This document shows positions 35,801 to 42,811 of a stretch of 64,000 bases of DNA, piece by piece. The DNA is from Pseudonocardia halophobica. GTDB taxonomy: Bacteria > Actinomycetota > Actinomycetes > Mycobacteriales > Pseudonocardiaceae. The stretch lies in assembly GCF_027922425.1 (NCBI RefSeq), contig NZ_BSFQ01000004.1, positions 256,464 to 320,463 on the forward strand, read 5' to 3'. The notes beneath the pieces were generated by a model. That model was not told the DNA's origin and ran no database searches. It saw nothing but the letters and a program-made list of their open reading frames with translations. Position 1 is the stretch's first letter; the number at the start of each line of letters is the position of its first letter. Made by a program: the position numbers and the translations under genes.

Positions 35801-35857
35801 ACCACCCGCCGCGCCCGGGCCGTGGTGGAGCGGGTGTTCTACGGCTGGGACTCCTGA
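32825..35857 (+). CDS. glnE: Bifunctional glutamine synthetase adenylyltransferase/deadenylase GlnE
   Basis: Adds and removes AMP on the regulatory Tyr of GlnA1 according to nitrogen status. The 1010-residue protein has two nucleotidyltransferase domains. The N-terminal, deadenylylating one has GMGKCGGHELNYVSDVDV and the C-terminal, adenylylating one GMGRLGGAELGYSSDADV, each with the metal-binding Asp pair, and central and C-terminal helical regions lie between and after. Length agrees with mycobacterial GlnE (994). The GTG start at 32825 gives homology from the first residues; CAGGAT 8 bases upstream could be its -10. The substrate GlnA1 is encoded at 43923-45344. A strong palindromic terminator follows the stop. 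Confidence 0.95.
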   Translation: MAERTRTSLARLGLTEPWAEQTLAELGWWAEDRPVEGAEPIMWALARSPDPDLALRQVERFAKAAGDWRTVDAELRTDLGLRGRMLALLGASTALGDHLVTHPDRWRLLADGPERDDPPPDLARRAANLLRAVGADPDEPASGGPGGARAQITGAAAITALRTAYRDELLGLAGADLAAVGETSLPVMEVDEVAAQLADLAAAAIRAALAVALEEVDPPDDVRLAVIGMGKCGGHELNYVSDVDVIFVAEGDTQAASRLASRVMRIAGEACFQVDANLRPEGRQGALVRTLDGHVTYYKRWAKTWEFQALLKARPIAGDEELGAAYAEAVAPMVWNAASRDDFVQDVQAMRRRVEEHVRPDHAERELKLGRGGLRDVEFAVQLLQLVHGRSDESLRSPSTLEALAALADGGYVGRDDGANLAASYRFLRLLEHRLQLQRMRRTHLLPAKDDTDALRWLGRAARLRPDGRHDVVGVLLAEWSRNARRVRRLHEKLFYRPLLQSVSRLSPEESRLSEKAAAARLKALGWASPEGALGHLRALTGGVSRAASIQQTLLPVLLEELAATPDPDRGLLAYRQVSEALANTPWYLRLLRDEGLVAERLMRLLGTSALVPDLLVRAPEILRVLAAPNPGQPDELKRDPAVVGQWLLASVARQHDLTSAVASARSMRRHEMLRVACADLLGAVEVAEVCEALSTVWVAVLRATLEATIREVAAGAPPKARIAVIGMGRLGGAELGYSSDADVMFVCEPADESIPDADAVKFATSVVETVRRRLGAPSPDPALQVDADLRPEGRSGPLVRTLHSYREYYARWAEVWESQALLRARPVAGDPELGRRFMELIEPIRYPAEGLTTAQVTEIRRIKARVDDERLPRGADRSTHTKLGHGGLADVEWTVQLLQLQHAGDIPELRTTSTLEGLREAAEAGLISGEDAAELKAGWETATRARNAIMLVKGKPGDQLPRSGRELAAVAAALGYPADGDPGRFLDDYRRTTRRARAVVERVFYGWDS

Positions 35858-35860
35858 CCC

Positions 35861-35900
35861 GTGAGTGCCTACTGCCCCTAGAGGGGCAGTAGGCACTCAC
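35861..35900. terminator. Palindromic terminator after glnE
   Basis: Perfect 19-base arms (35861-35879 and 35882-35900, starting GTGAGTGCCTACTGCC) with a 2-base loop, between the convergent glnE and DUF5685 genes; probably bidirectional. Confidence 0.8.
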
Positions 35901-35931
35901 GACCTGGGCTGAGCTGCGAAAACGAGCCGGG

Positions 35932-37059
35932 TCAGCAGTCGCACCCGCAGCAGTCGCAGTCCGAGCAGCAGTCGCAGCAGTCGCAGCTCGCCTCGGAGCA
36001 GTCGCACCAGTTCGCACAGGTGTCGCTGCGGCAGAAGCCCTCCCGCGCCTCGCGGGTCCACGGGTCCTCGAAGGTGTCGGCGCAGCACATCTGGCAACTG
36101 CAGAACAGGCCGACGGCCACGGCGCAGCCCGCGAGCGCCCCGCGCGGCGGCCGCGGGCCGGGGCGGGAGGGCGGGGCGTCGGGATCGGGGTTGCCGGGCT
36201 TGCGCTCGGCGTGCGCGGCACCATCGGAGAAGGCGTGCCCGATCGACCGGTCGAGCTCGTGCACCAGCAGCCGGTGCGCCAGCCGGCGGTCGGTCCACCG
36301 CACCTCGTCGAGGGCGAGCCGGATGCCGAGCGCGGCGTCGTCGGCCAGGCCACGCGCCGCCGGGAGGTCCGTGCCGGTCGCGAGCAGCGGGTTCCAGGCG
36401 CCGGCGGCGGCGTCGGCGGGGAGGTCCTCGACGGCGTCGAGCAGGTGGGCGAGCCGGCCGAACAGCCGCCCGGCCTCGGCGAGCGGGGCCGCGTTGTCCG
36501 GCCGCCCGGCGAGGACGGCGGTGTGCCCGAAGGCGGCGGCGGTCGCCGTCTCGGTCGGCTCGGTCACGGTCAGCAGGGGCGAGCCGGCGTGTTCGAGCGC
36601 CGGCTGGCGGGCGACGGCGTCGAGCAGGACCGCCGGGTCGAGGCCCAGCCCGGCCGCACCCGTCGACGCCCGGTCGGCCCAGCCGGCGGCCAGCCGACGG
36701 GCGGCCGCGGCGACCGGACGGCGGGCGAAGGCGCCGTCGCGGTCGGCGACGTGGTCGGCCAGTGTGGCCGAGGCCAGCACCAGGCTCACCGCGGCGGCCA
36801 GCCGGGCGCCGTCGCCGGTCGCGACCCGCGCGGTCCGCATCCCGCGCAACGGGCAGGGCCCGGCGGTCCGGCGGCCCCGGGCCGGGGACTGGGCGTCGAG
36901 CAGGACCGAGATCAGCAGGCCGTCGTAGTTGGTGGCGATCCGCGCGGCCTGGCCGTACTCGTCGCGCAGCGCGTAGCAGAGCCCGCACAGGTGGCCGATC
37001 CACTCGGCGCGCAGGGCGGGGGAGAGGGTGTGCCGGCAGGGCCGGACCATGCCGAACAC
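35932..37059 (-). CDS. DUF5685 family protein with cysteine-rich C-terminal tail
   Basis: A 375-residue protein opening with the DUF5685 pattern (GMVRPCRHTLSPALRAEW, CGLCYALRDEYGQ, TNYDGLLISVLLDA). The body is helical and has two Asp-rich stretches, LADHVADRDG and LLDAVEDLPADAAAG. They recall the paired metal motifs of squalene/phytoene-synthase-like enzymes, though this is only pattern similarity. The last 64 or so residues contain 19 cysteines, ending in alternating Cys-Asp/Cys-Cys runs (CDCCDCCSDCDCCGCDC), likely a metal-binding tail. The GTG at 37059 is preferred: a TACGAT hexamer lies exactly 7 bases upstream and no ribosome site is visible. ATG 37050 is the alternative. No function is established that I know of. 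Confidence 0.8.
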   Translation of the reverse strand: MFGMVRPCRHTLSPALRAEWIGHLCGLCYALRDEYGQAARIATNYDGLLISVLLDAQSPARGRRTAGPCPLRGMRTARVATGDGARLAAAVSLVLASATLADHVADRDGAFARRPVAAAARRLAAGWADRASTGAAGLGLDPAVLLDAVARQPALEHAGSPLLTVTEPTETATAAAFGHTAVLAGRPDNAAPLAEAGRLFGRLAHLLDAVEDLPADAAAGAWNPLLATGTDLPAARGLADDAALGIRLALDEVRWTDRRLAHRLLVHELDRSIGHAFSDGAAHAERKPGNPDPDAPPSRPGPRPPRGALAGCAVAVGLFCSCQMCCADTFEDPWTREAREGFCRSDTCANWCDCSEASCDCCDCCSDCDCCGCDC

Positions 37060-37066
37060 GCGCCGG

Positions 37067-37072
37067 ATCGTA
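37067..37072 (-). promoter_or_regulatory. -10 box for leaderless DUF5685 mRNA
   Basis: Minus-strand TACGAT, 7 bases before GTG 37059. Confidence 0.55.
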
Positions 37073-37128
37073 GCGGGGTACCCGGCCGTCCGGTGCGCGT
37101 CGGCTTCCCCGGTCCCGCGTGTCCTCAG

Positions 37129-37134
37129 TAGCCT
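37129..37134 (+). promoter_or_regulatory. Putative -10 box of the GH172-like gene
   Basis: TAGCCT, about 44 bases before ATG 37179; the leader carries GAGGGG as ribosome site. Confidence 0.4.
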
Positions 37135-37178
37135 CGGACCGCGTCGAGAGGGCGGTCCCGAGGACGAGGGGATGAGCG

Positions 37179-38096
37179 ATGGCGAACCCGCTGGCCTCGC
37201 TGCGGCAGGGCAAGCTCCGGATCGACAAGCTGGAGAACGTCCGGGTACCGCCGAACACGGAGCGCACGGTGTTCGCCCGGACCGGTCCCGGGGTCGTCGT
37301 CTCCCTCTGGATGGCGCTCGGCGGCGGCAACGTGCCGGCCCTGGACGCCCGGCTGCGGGTCGCCTACGACGGCTCGCCGGCGCCCGCCATCGACATCGAC
37401 ATGGGCACGCTCCTGGCGACGCACTGGGGCGCCGGCAGCGCGAACACCAGCCACTCCTGCCCGCACCTGCACGTCGAGATCGACAGCGCGAGCTACCAGA
37501 CGGCGTTCCTGTCGACCTACCCCCTGCCCTTCGGCAGCTCGATCAGGATCTCCTACCTCAACATCGACGCCGGGCAGACCGCGAGCATCTACTCGATGGC
37601 GACGTACGGCCTGACCTCGACCGACGAGGCCGACGGCCGGCGCCTGCGCTGCCAGGGCGCGCGCTACGTCGACCAGAAGGTCACCCGCACGGCCGCATCC
37701 ACCACCACACTCGCCCAGATCACCGGCGGCCCGGGGTCGATCGTCCACCACTCCTACGTCGGCGGGGTCGGGGCCACGAACCTGTCCTGGCTCGAACGCA
37801 ACTTCTCGGTCGCGGTCGACGGCGAGCCGACGCCGCAGATCGAGGCGACGGGGACCGAGGACTGGTTCGACAGCGGGTGGTACTTCCACGGCCGCCGCGA
37901 CTACGGCACCAGCATCCACAGCTACGTCGGCACGGACCGGCCGGCCGGCAACGTGAACGTGGTGGGCATGGCCACCGATCTGTGGTCGAAGTGGGGCGGG
38001 ATCCCCTTCACGAGCTCCGCCGTCGTCAGGTCCCTGCCCGAGCCCGCCTGCACCACGGGCGACACCCTCTGCTGGTGCCTCCTCTACTACCAGTGA
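37179..38096 (+). CDS. DUF2961/GH172-like protein
   Basis: A 305-residue protein related to DUF2961, now glycoside hydrolase family 172 (difructose-anhydride synthase and arabinofuranosidase activities). The recognisable blocks are SLRQGKLRIDKLENV at the N-terminus, the beta-jelly-roll stretch MALGGGNVPALDARLRVAYD, and the diagnostic IEATGTEDWFDSGWYFHGR with its conserved Glu-Asp. It is shorter than typical members (350-400) and has no signal peptide, which is odd for an enzyme acting on envelope arabinans or dietary fructans. It ends in a Cys-rich tail (CTTGDTLCWCLLYYQ). The substrate is unknown. It stands alone, divergent from DUF5685. Confidence 0.75.
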   Translation: MANPLASLRQGKLRIDKLENVRVPPNTERTVFARTGPGVVVSLWMALGGGNVPALDARLRVAYDGSPAPAIDIDMGTLLATHWGAGSANTSHSCPHLHVEIDSASYQTAFLSTYPLPFGSSIRISYLNIDAGQTASIYSMATYGLTSTDEADGRRLRCQGARYVDQKVTRTAASTTTLAQITGGPGSIVHHSYVGGVGATNLSWLERNFSVAVDGEPTPQIEATGTEDWFDSGWYFHGRRDYGTSIHSYVGTDRPAGNVNVVGMATDLWSKWGGIPFTSSAVVRSLPEPACTTGDTLCWCLLYYQ

Positions 38097-38136
38097 CGGC
38101 CCGCGAAATGCGTGGCGCAGGCACGAACCACCGCCT

Positions 38137-38142
38137 TACGGT
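38137..38142 (+). promoter_or_regulatory. -10 box for leaderless lysE-family mRNA
   Basis: TACGGT, exactly 7 bases before ATG 38150. Confidence 0.55.
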
Positions 38143-38149
38143 CACCGTC

Positions 38150-38785
38150 ATGCCCTCGACCGGCGCGATCCTCGCCTTCCTCGCCGCGTCGCTGGTCCTG
38201 GTGGCGATCCCCGGCCCGAGCGTGCTCTTCATCGTGGGCCGCGCCCTCGCGCACGGCCGCCGCGCGGCGCTGGCCAGCGTCGCGGGCAACACCACGGGCG
38301 TGGCCGTGCTGGTGGTGGTCGTCGCACTGGGGCTCGGGGCCGTCGCCGCGGCGTCGGCCGCGGTGTTCACCGTGATCAAGTTCGCGGGCGCGGTCTACCT
38401 CGTCTGGCTCGGCGTGCACACCATCCGCACCCGCGGCGACCTCGTGGCCGCGCTGGGCGCTCCCGGCGCCGTCGCCGACCGGCGGGTGTTCCTGCAGGGC
38501 GTGGTGGTCGGGCTGACCAACCCCAAGGCGCTGGTGTTCTTCGCGGCCGTGCTGCCGCAGTTCCTCGGCCCGCAGGCTCCGAACCCGTCGCTGCAGCTGC
38601 TGGTCTTCGGCCTGCTCTTCTGCGTGACGGCGGCGCTGCTGGACTCGACCTGGGGCCTCGTCGCGGGCGCGGCGCGGGACTGGTTCGCGACGAGCCCGGC
38701 CCGCCTGCGCCGGATGGGCGGCGCGGGCGGGCTGGTGCTCGTCGGGATGGGGATCGGGCTGGCCTTCACCGGCCGCCACGACTGA
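38150..38785 (+). CDS. LysE/RhtB family amino-acid exporter
   Basis: A 211-residue membrane protein with six predicted segments and the family signature near the start (LVAIPGPSVLFIVGRALAHGRRAA). A second conserved block is VVGLTNPKALVFFAAVLPQFL. Family members export basic amino acids, homoserine lactone, threonine or similar compounds; the substrate cannot be read from the sequence. The start is set by the TACGGT hexamer 7 bases upstream. It is a single gene with no adjacent LysG-type regulator. Confidence 0.88.
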   Translation: MPSTGAILAFLAASLVLVAIPGPSVLFIVGRALAHGRRAALASVAGNTTGVAVLVVVVALGLGAVAAASAAVFTVIKFAGAVYLVWLGVHTIRTRGDLVAALGAPGAVADRRVFLQGVVVGLTNPKALVFFAAVLPQFLGPQAPNPSLQLLVFGLLFCVTAALLDSTWGLVAGAARDWFATSPARLRRMGGAGGLVLVGMGIGLAFTGRHD

Positions 38786-38826
38786 TCACAGGACCTGGGT
38801 CCCTTCTCCTCGGGAGCAGGACCCCT

Positions 38827-38832
38827 TAGCCT
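38827..38832 (+). promoter_or_regulatory. Putative -10 box of the M23-like lipoprotein gene
   Basis: TAGCCT, giving a leader of about 25 bases before ATG 38865; GGGAG precedes the ATG. Confidence 0.4.
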
Positions 38833-38864
38833 GTGTGCGGGTCGGGGATGACCTGGGAGTTCGC

Positions 38865-40115
38865 ATGCCTGTTCGCCGAGTCGGCGTAGTCGTTGTCCTG
38901 CTCCTGCTGGTCGTCGCCGGGTGCGCGGGCGCTCCGGCCGAGCCCGCGCAGCAGCTCCGACCGCCTGAGGTCCCGGCCGGCGGCATCGCCCCGACCACGA
39001 AGTTCACGCCGCTCTCGGCCACCACGGTGACCACGCCCGGCCCGGTCCTGGGGACCGACGGCAGGACGCACGTGACCTACGAGCTGCTGCTCACCAACGC
39101 CACGCCCGCCCCGTTCACCATGGAGAGGGTCGACGTGCTGGCGGGCCGGCAGGTCGTGCTCTCGCTGAGCGGGGGCGAGCTGGCGGCCCAGGCCGACCTG
39201 CTCGCCGCGAGCACCGGGGACGAGCCCGTCGGCGACCCCACCGGGTCCGCCGCCCCGATCCCCGGTGGCGCCACCGCGGTCGTCTGGCTGGACGTCCTGT
39301 TCGACGGCCCTGGATCGACTTCGGTGCCGACCGCCCTGGCCCACCGGGTCACCGGCTCCGTCGGCGGCGGGCCCGCCACGGAGGTCGACGCCGGGTCGGT
39401 CGCGGTGAGCACCGCCGCGGCGCCCGTCCTCGGCCCGCCGCTGCAGGGCGGCCCCTGGTACGCCAGCGACGGCTGCTGCGTCGACGACACCCACCACCGC
39501 CGGGGGATCGCCCCGATGAACGGGCAGATGCTCGTCCCGCAGCGCTACGCCATCGACTGGTACCTGCTCGACGACCAGCACCGCGCCTGGGTGGACGACC
39601 CCTCGACGATCACGAACTTCCTCGCCTACGACAAGCCCGCGATCGCGGTCGCGGACGGTGTCGTTGTCGACGCCACGGACGGGTTCGCCGACACCACGTC
39701 CCTGCCGCAGCCGCCGCCGATCCCGCCGATCGTCGAGACCGTCGGCAACCACGTCACGCTGATGATCGCGCCCGGGGTGTACGTGATGTACGCCCACTTC
39801 AAGAAGGACTCGGTCGCGGTGAAGACCGGCCAGCAGGTGAGGAAGGGGGACGTGCTGGGCCACATCGGCAGCTCCGGCAACTCGACGGCCCCGCACCTGC
39901 ACTTCCAGGTCAACACCGAACCGACGTTCTTCCCGACGGACAGCACGCCGTTCGCCTTCGACTGCATGCGGGTGAACGGCCAGGTCACCGAGCGGATCTG
40001 GGACGACGTGCTGGCCGAGCAGCCCACCCCGGTGCTGCCGTACACGGCGTCGACGGACACGGACGAGCGGCGGGGTCAGATGCCGCTCGACCGCAACGTC
40101 GTCACCTTCTGCTGA
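38865..40115 (+). CDS. M23-like peptidase-fold lipoprotein
   Basis: A 416-residue exported protein. The signal peptide VGVVVVLLLLVVAGC ends in a lipobox Cys. The middle is an Ig-like region (about 60-190) and the C-terminal half is an M23/LytM fold with YVMYAHFKKDSVAV, GHIGSSGNSTAPHLHFQV and the final Cys. In active M23 enzymes the first zinc ligands are HxGxD; here the equivalent is RYAID, with Arg in place of His. The HLH ligands are kept. It may be a non-catalytic LytM protein that activates other murein hydrolases or binds wall polymers, or a variant enzyme. The 3' end overlaps the convergent MerR-family gene by 14 bases. Confidence 0.8.
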   Translation: MPVRRVGVVVVLLLLVVAGCAGAPAEPAQQLRPPEVPAGGIAPTTKFTPLSATTVTTPGPVLGTDGRTHVTYELLLTNATPAPFTMERVDVLAGRQVVLSLSGGELAAQADLLAASTGDEPVGDPTGSAAPIPGGATAVVWLDVLFDGPGSTSVPTALAHRVTGSVGGGPATEVDAGSVAVSTAAAPVLGPPLQGGPWYASDGCCVDDTHHRRGIAPMNGQMLVPQRYAIDWYLLDDQHRAWVDDPSTITNFLAYDKPAIAVADGVVVDATDGFADTTSLPQPPPIPPIVETVGNHVTLMIAPGVYVMYAHFKKDSVAVKTGQQVRKGDVLGHIGSSGNSTAPHLHFQVNTEPTFFPTDSTPFAFDCMRVNGQVTERIWDDVLAEQPTPVLPYTASTDTDERRGQMPLDRNVVTFC

Positions 40116-41019
40116 GCAGGGCGGCGGCGAACCACTCGAAGGCCGGGACGCTCGGCGGCCGCTCCGGCCAGCCGTTGAGCCGCCCGAGCAGGGTCCAGTA
40201 CCGCTCGACCCGCCGGTCACTGAACGTGTGGACCGTCGCCGCCAGCGCGGCCCGGTCGGCGCTCTCGTCGACGCCGATCCGCTCCAGCACCGCGGCCGCC
40301 TCCGGGGAGGCGGGGTCGACGCCCTCCCGCAGCGCCGCGCCGGCGTGCTCCAGCACCGCCGCGGGGTCGTAGGGCGGCGGCGCGGCGGCCTCCGACCCTG
40401 CGACGGCCATCTCCCGGACCCGCGCCTTGAAGTCGGGATCGGCGACGAGGTCGGCGAGCTCGATCCACGCCTCCACCTGCTCGGTCGTCGGGTCGTCCGG
40501 CAGCTCGGCCGGCATCGTGCGCATGGCGGAGGCGATGCCCGCGCCGGGCGCCTCGGGGTCGGTGCCGGCGAAGGCCTCCGCCACGAACTCGTCGATCATC
40601 CGCTGCCGCTCCTCGGCGGACAGCCTGGCCAGGTCGTTCATCAGTCTCAGCTCCCTCGGTGCGGGATCCGTGCCGTCGCGGGCGAGCAGCGTGCACACGG
40701 CACGCTGCACCCGCAGGGCGCGGATCCGTTCGTCGATGGCCCGCACGTGCGCGGCGGCCACCTCGCCGACGCGGCGGCGACGCAGCAGCACCTCCCGCAC
40801 GTCGTCCAGCCCCATCCCGAGCTCCCGCAGGGTGCGGACGAGATCGAGCCGGGCCACGGCGGCCGCGTCGTACCGCCGGTAGCCGGCGGGGCTCCGGTCG
40901 GTCTCGGGCAGCAGGCCCTCGTCCGACCAGAAGCGGATCGTGCGGACGGGCACCCCCGAGCGCCGGGCGAGCTGCCCGATCGTCAGCAGGGGGTCCGTCC
41001 CCTCGTGCGTCGCGGTCAC
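40102..41019 (-). CDS. MerR family transcriptional regulator
   Basis: A 305-residue regulator. The N-terminal winged HTH is typical (LTIGQLARRSGVPVRTIRFW, then GLLPETDRSPAGYRRYDAAA), followed by a dimerisation helix (VRTLRELGMGLDDVREVLLRR) and an effector domain of about 180 residues without the Cys metal ligands of MerR/CueR. It therefore more likely binds an organic ligand or acts as a stress sensor. The GTG at 41019 is chosen because GAAGGT lies exactly 7 bases upstream and forms a promoter with TTGACC at a 19-bp spacing. GTG 41028 is the longer alternative. It is divergent from an M50 protease gene, and one operator may control both. Confidence 0.88.
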   Translation of the reverse strand: MTATHEGTDPLLTIGQLARRSGVPVRTIRFWSDEGLLPETDRSPAGYRRYDAAAVARLDLVRTLRELGMGLDDVREVLLRRRRVGEVAAAHVRAIDERIRALRVQRAVCTLLARDGTDPAPRELRLMNDLARLSAEERQRMIDEFVAEAFAGTDPEAPGAGIASAMRTMPAELPDDPTTEQVEAWIELADLVADPDFKARVREMAVAGSEAAAPPPYDPAAVLEHAGAALREGVDPASPEAAAVLERIGVDESADRAALAATVHTFSDRRVERYWTLLGRLNGWPERPPSVPAFEWFAAALLSRR

Positions 41020-41026
41020 GGGATCC

Positions 41027-41060
41027 ACCTTCGAGGTTCCAGCGGCTGGAAGGTCAAGGT
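41027..41060 (-). promoter_or_regulatory. MerR-type promoter/operator with 19-bp spacer
   Basis: On the minus strand: -35 TTGACC (41052-41057), 19-bp spacer (41033-41051), -10 GAAGGT (41027-41032), then 7 bases to GTG 41019. The spacer holds the inverted repeat TTCCAG-CNG-CTGGAA, and outer bases ACCTTG/GAAGGT extend the dyad. Over-long 19-bp spacers with a dyad between -35 and -10 are the hallmark of MerR-activated promoters, so the gene is probably autoregulated. Confidence 0.7.
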
Positions 41061-41095
41061 ATTCGGGCCCTCAGCCCGCGCACAGCCGGCGCTGC

Positions 41096-41101
41096 CACAC
41101 T
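41096..41101 (+). promoter_or_regulatory. Putative -10 box of the M50 protease gene
   Basis: CACACT ending 6 bases before GTG 41108; its -35 region lies next to the MerR operator. Confidence 0.35.
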
Positions 41102-41107
41102 CGGCGC

Positions 41108-41815
41108 GTGCTGCCATCCGAGGTCCAGGGCGTGCTCGACGCGATCGTCGACGGCCTCACCGCCCGCCCCGCCGAGCTCGCCGCGGCGGCCGCCGCACTG
41201 CTCGTCGTGCTGTGGACGGTGTCCTGGCGGACGACCAGGACGGTCGTGACGATCGCGCACGAGGGCGGGCACGCGCTCGTCGCCGTGCTGGTCGGGCGCG
41301 GGCTCACCGGGATCCGGCTGCACTCCGACACCTCCGGCGTCACCCACTCGACGGGTGCGGGGCGCGGGCCGGGCGTCGTGCTGATGTTCCTCGCCGGGTA
41401 CGTCTTCCCGCCGCTGCTCGGGCTGGGCGGCGCCGCGCTCGTCGCGGGCGGCCACACGAGCGCGCTGCTCTGGCTCGGCGTCGCGCTGCTGGTCGCGACG
41501 CTCGTGTACATCCGCAACCTGTTCGGGGCGTTCGCCGTGCTCGTGACGGGCGGCGTGCTGGGCGCGGTCGCCACGTGGGCGCCGCCGGACTGGCGCGCCG
41601 GCTTCGCAGCCGCGCTGTGCTGGTTCCTGCTGTTCGGAGGCCTGCGGGCGGTACGCGAGCTGCAGCGCAGCCGCCGCCGGCGCCGCACCACGACCTCCGA
41701 CGCCGACCAGCTCGCCGCGATCACGGGGATGCCGGGGGGAATGTGGGCGGGGGTGTTCGGCTTGATCGGGCTGGGGGCCACACTGGCCGCTGCAGTGATC
41801 GTCTTCATGCCCTGA
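41108..41815 (+). CDS. M50 family membrane metalloprotease-like protein
   Basis: A 235-residue membrane protein with the zinc-protease motif in VTIAHEGGHALVAVLVG (HExxH form HEGGH) inside or near a membrane segment, and about six predicted segments. A conserved GIRLHSDTSGVTHS stretch follows. A second candidate ligand region is TTSDADQLAAITG near the C-terminus. It resembles the M50B-like proteins common in actinobacteria rather than the regulatory site-2 protease Rip1, since no PDZ domain is present. The start is GTG 41108. It is divergent from the MerR gene, which may regulate it. Confidence 0.82.
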   Translation: MLPSEVQGVLDAIVDGLTARPAELAAAAAALLVVLWTVSWRTTRTVVTIAHEGGHALVAVLVGRGLTGIRLHSDTSGVTHSTGAGRGPGVVLMFLAGYVFPPLLGLGGAALVAGGHTSALLWLGVALLVATLVYIRNLFGAFAVLVTGGVLGAVATWAPPDWRAGFAAALCWFLLFGGLRAVRELQRSRRRRRTTTSDADQLAAITGMPGGMWAGVFGLIGLGATLAAAVIVFMP

Positions 41816-41839
41816 GCATGCTCGGCCGAGAGGAACGCA

Positions 41840-42265
41840 GTGCCCGAGGACTTCAACGCCCGCGTCATCCGTGAGTTCAAGGAGAACGATGGCAAGGTGG
41901 GCCCGCCCTTCGAGGGCGCCCCGATGATCCTGGTCCACCACGTCGGCGCCAGGTCCGGCGCGGTCCGCACCAGCCCGCTCGTGTACTTCGAGGACGGCGA
42001 CCGCTACCTGATCGTCGCCTCCGCCGCCGGCGCCCCGTCGCACCCCGCCTGGTACCACAACCTCAAGGCCAACCCGCGCATCTCCGTCGACCTCGGCACC
42101 TCGGAGGGCGTTCGCGAGCTCATGGTCGAGGCCTCGGAGATCACGGGCTCCGATCGGGACCGGGCCTGGGAGAAGATCAAGTCCGCCGCCCCGGGCTTCG
42201 GCGACTACGAGAAGAAGACCGAGGGCATCCGCACCATCCCGGTCTTCGCCCTCACCGCCGCGTGA
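41840..42265 (+). CDS. Deazaflavin (F420)-dependent nitroreductase family protein (Ddn-like)
   Basis: A 141-residue split-barrel protein of the Ddn/DUF385 family, which uses reduced F420 to reduce quinones, nitro compounds or other acceptors. Recognisable: the N-terminal FNARVIREFKENDGKVG, the binding block LVHHVGARSGAVRTSPLVYF, and HPAWYHNLKANPRISVDL. GTG 41840 is preceded by GAGAGGA. It may be co-transcribed with the M50 gene 24 bases upstream. Confidence 0.88.
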   Translation: MPEDFNARVIREFKENDGKVGPPFEGAPMILVHHVGARSGAVRTSPLVYFEDGDRYLIVASAAGAPSHPAWYHNLKANPRISVDLGTSEGVRELMVEASEITGSDRDRAWEKIKSAAPGFGDYEKKTEGIRTIPVFALTAA

Positions 42266-42362
42266 CCTCGTCTCCGAACTCTCGGAGCCTGTCCACCGCC
42301 GACCACTGATCCCGTGCGAGCTGAGGAAGCGATCCCGGTCGCCAGGTGACGGGGGCGTCTGA

Positions 42363-42368
42363 GAGGCT
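42363..42368 (+). promoter_or_regulatory. Putative -10 box of the GlcG-like gene
   Basis: GAGGCT ending 8 bases before GTG 42377; weak match. Confidence 0.3.
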
Positions 42369-42376
42369 GGCCCCTC

Positions 42377-42811
42377 GTGAGCATCTCGCTGGAGCAGGCC
42401 CGCACGATCGTCGACGCCGCCCTCGCGCACGGCACCGAGCAGGGGTTCAACCCGCTGACCGTCGCCGTCCTGGACCCGGGCGGGGCGATCGTCGCCCTCG
42501 CCCGTCAGGACGGATCCGGCTACCTGCGGCCCGACCTGGCCGTGGCCAAGGCGAACGGCGTGCTGGCGCTGGGCATGACCAACCGCGCCATCGCCGCCCG
42601 CGCCGCGGACTCGCCCGAGTTCTTCACCTCGGTCGCGAACCTCGCCGGCGGGAAGATCTTCTCCGTCCCGGGCGGGGTGTTCGTCCGCGACGGCGAGGGC
42701 GCGCTGCTCGGGGCCGTCGGCGTGACCGGCGACGCCTCGCTCAACGACGAGGCCGCCGCCGTCGCGGGGATCGAGGCCGCGGGCCTCGTCGCCGTCACCG
42801 GCGCGGAGTGA
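42377..42811 (+). CDS. GlcG/HbpS-like (DUF336) protein
   Basis: A 144-residue protein of the GlcG/HbpS family. The family pattern is clear: LEQARTIVDAALAHGTEQG, VAVLDPGGAIVALARQDG, VAKANGVLALGM and GGVFVRDGEGALLGAVGVTG. HbpS of Streptomyces binds haem and modulates a two-component system, while other members have no known role. There is no signal peptide, so it is cytosolic as written. The stop overlaps the next gene by four bases (GTGA), so the two are coupled. Confidence 0.85.
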   Translation: MSISLEQARTIVDAALAHGTEQGFNPLTVAVLDPGGAIVALARQDGSGYLRPDLAVAKANGVLALGMTNRAIAARAADSPEFFTSVANLAGGKIFSVPGGVFVRDGEGALLGAVGVTGDASLNDEAAAVAGIEAAGLVAVTGAE

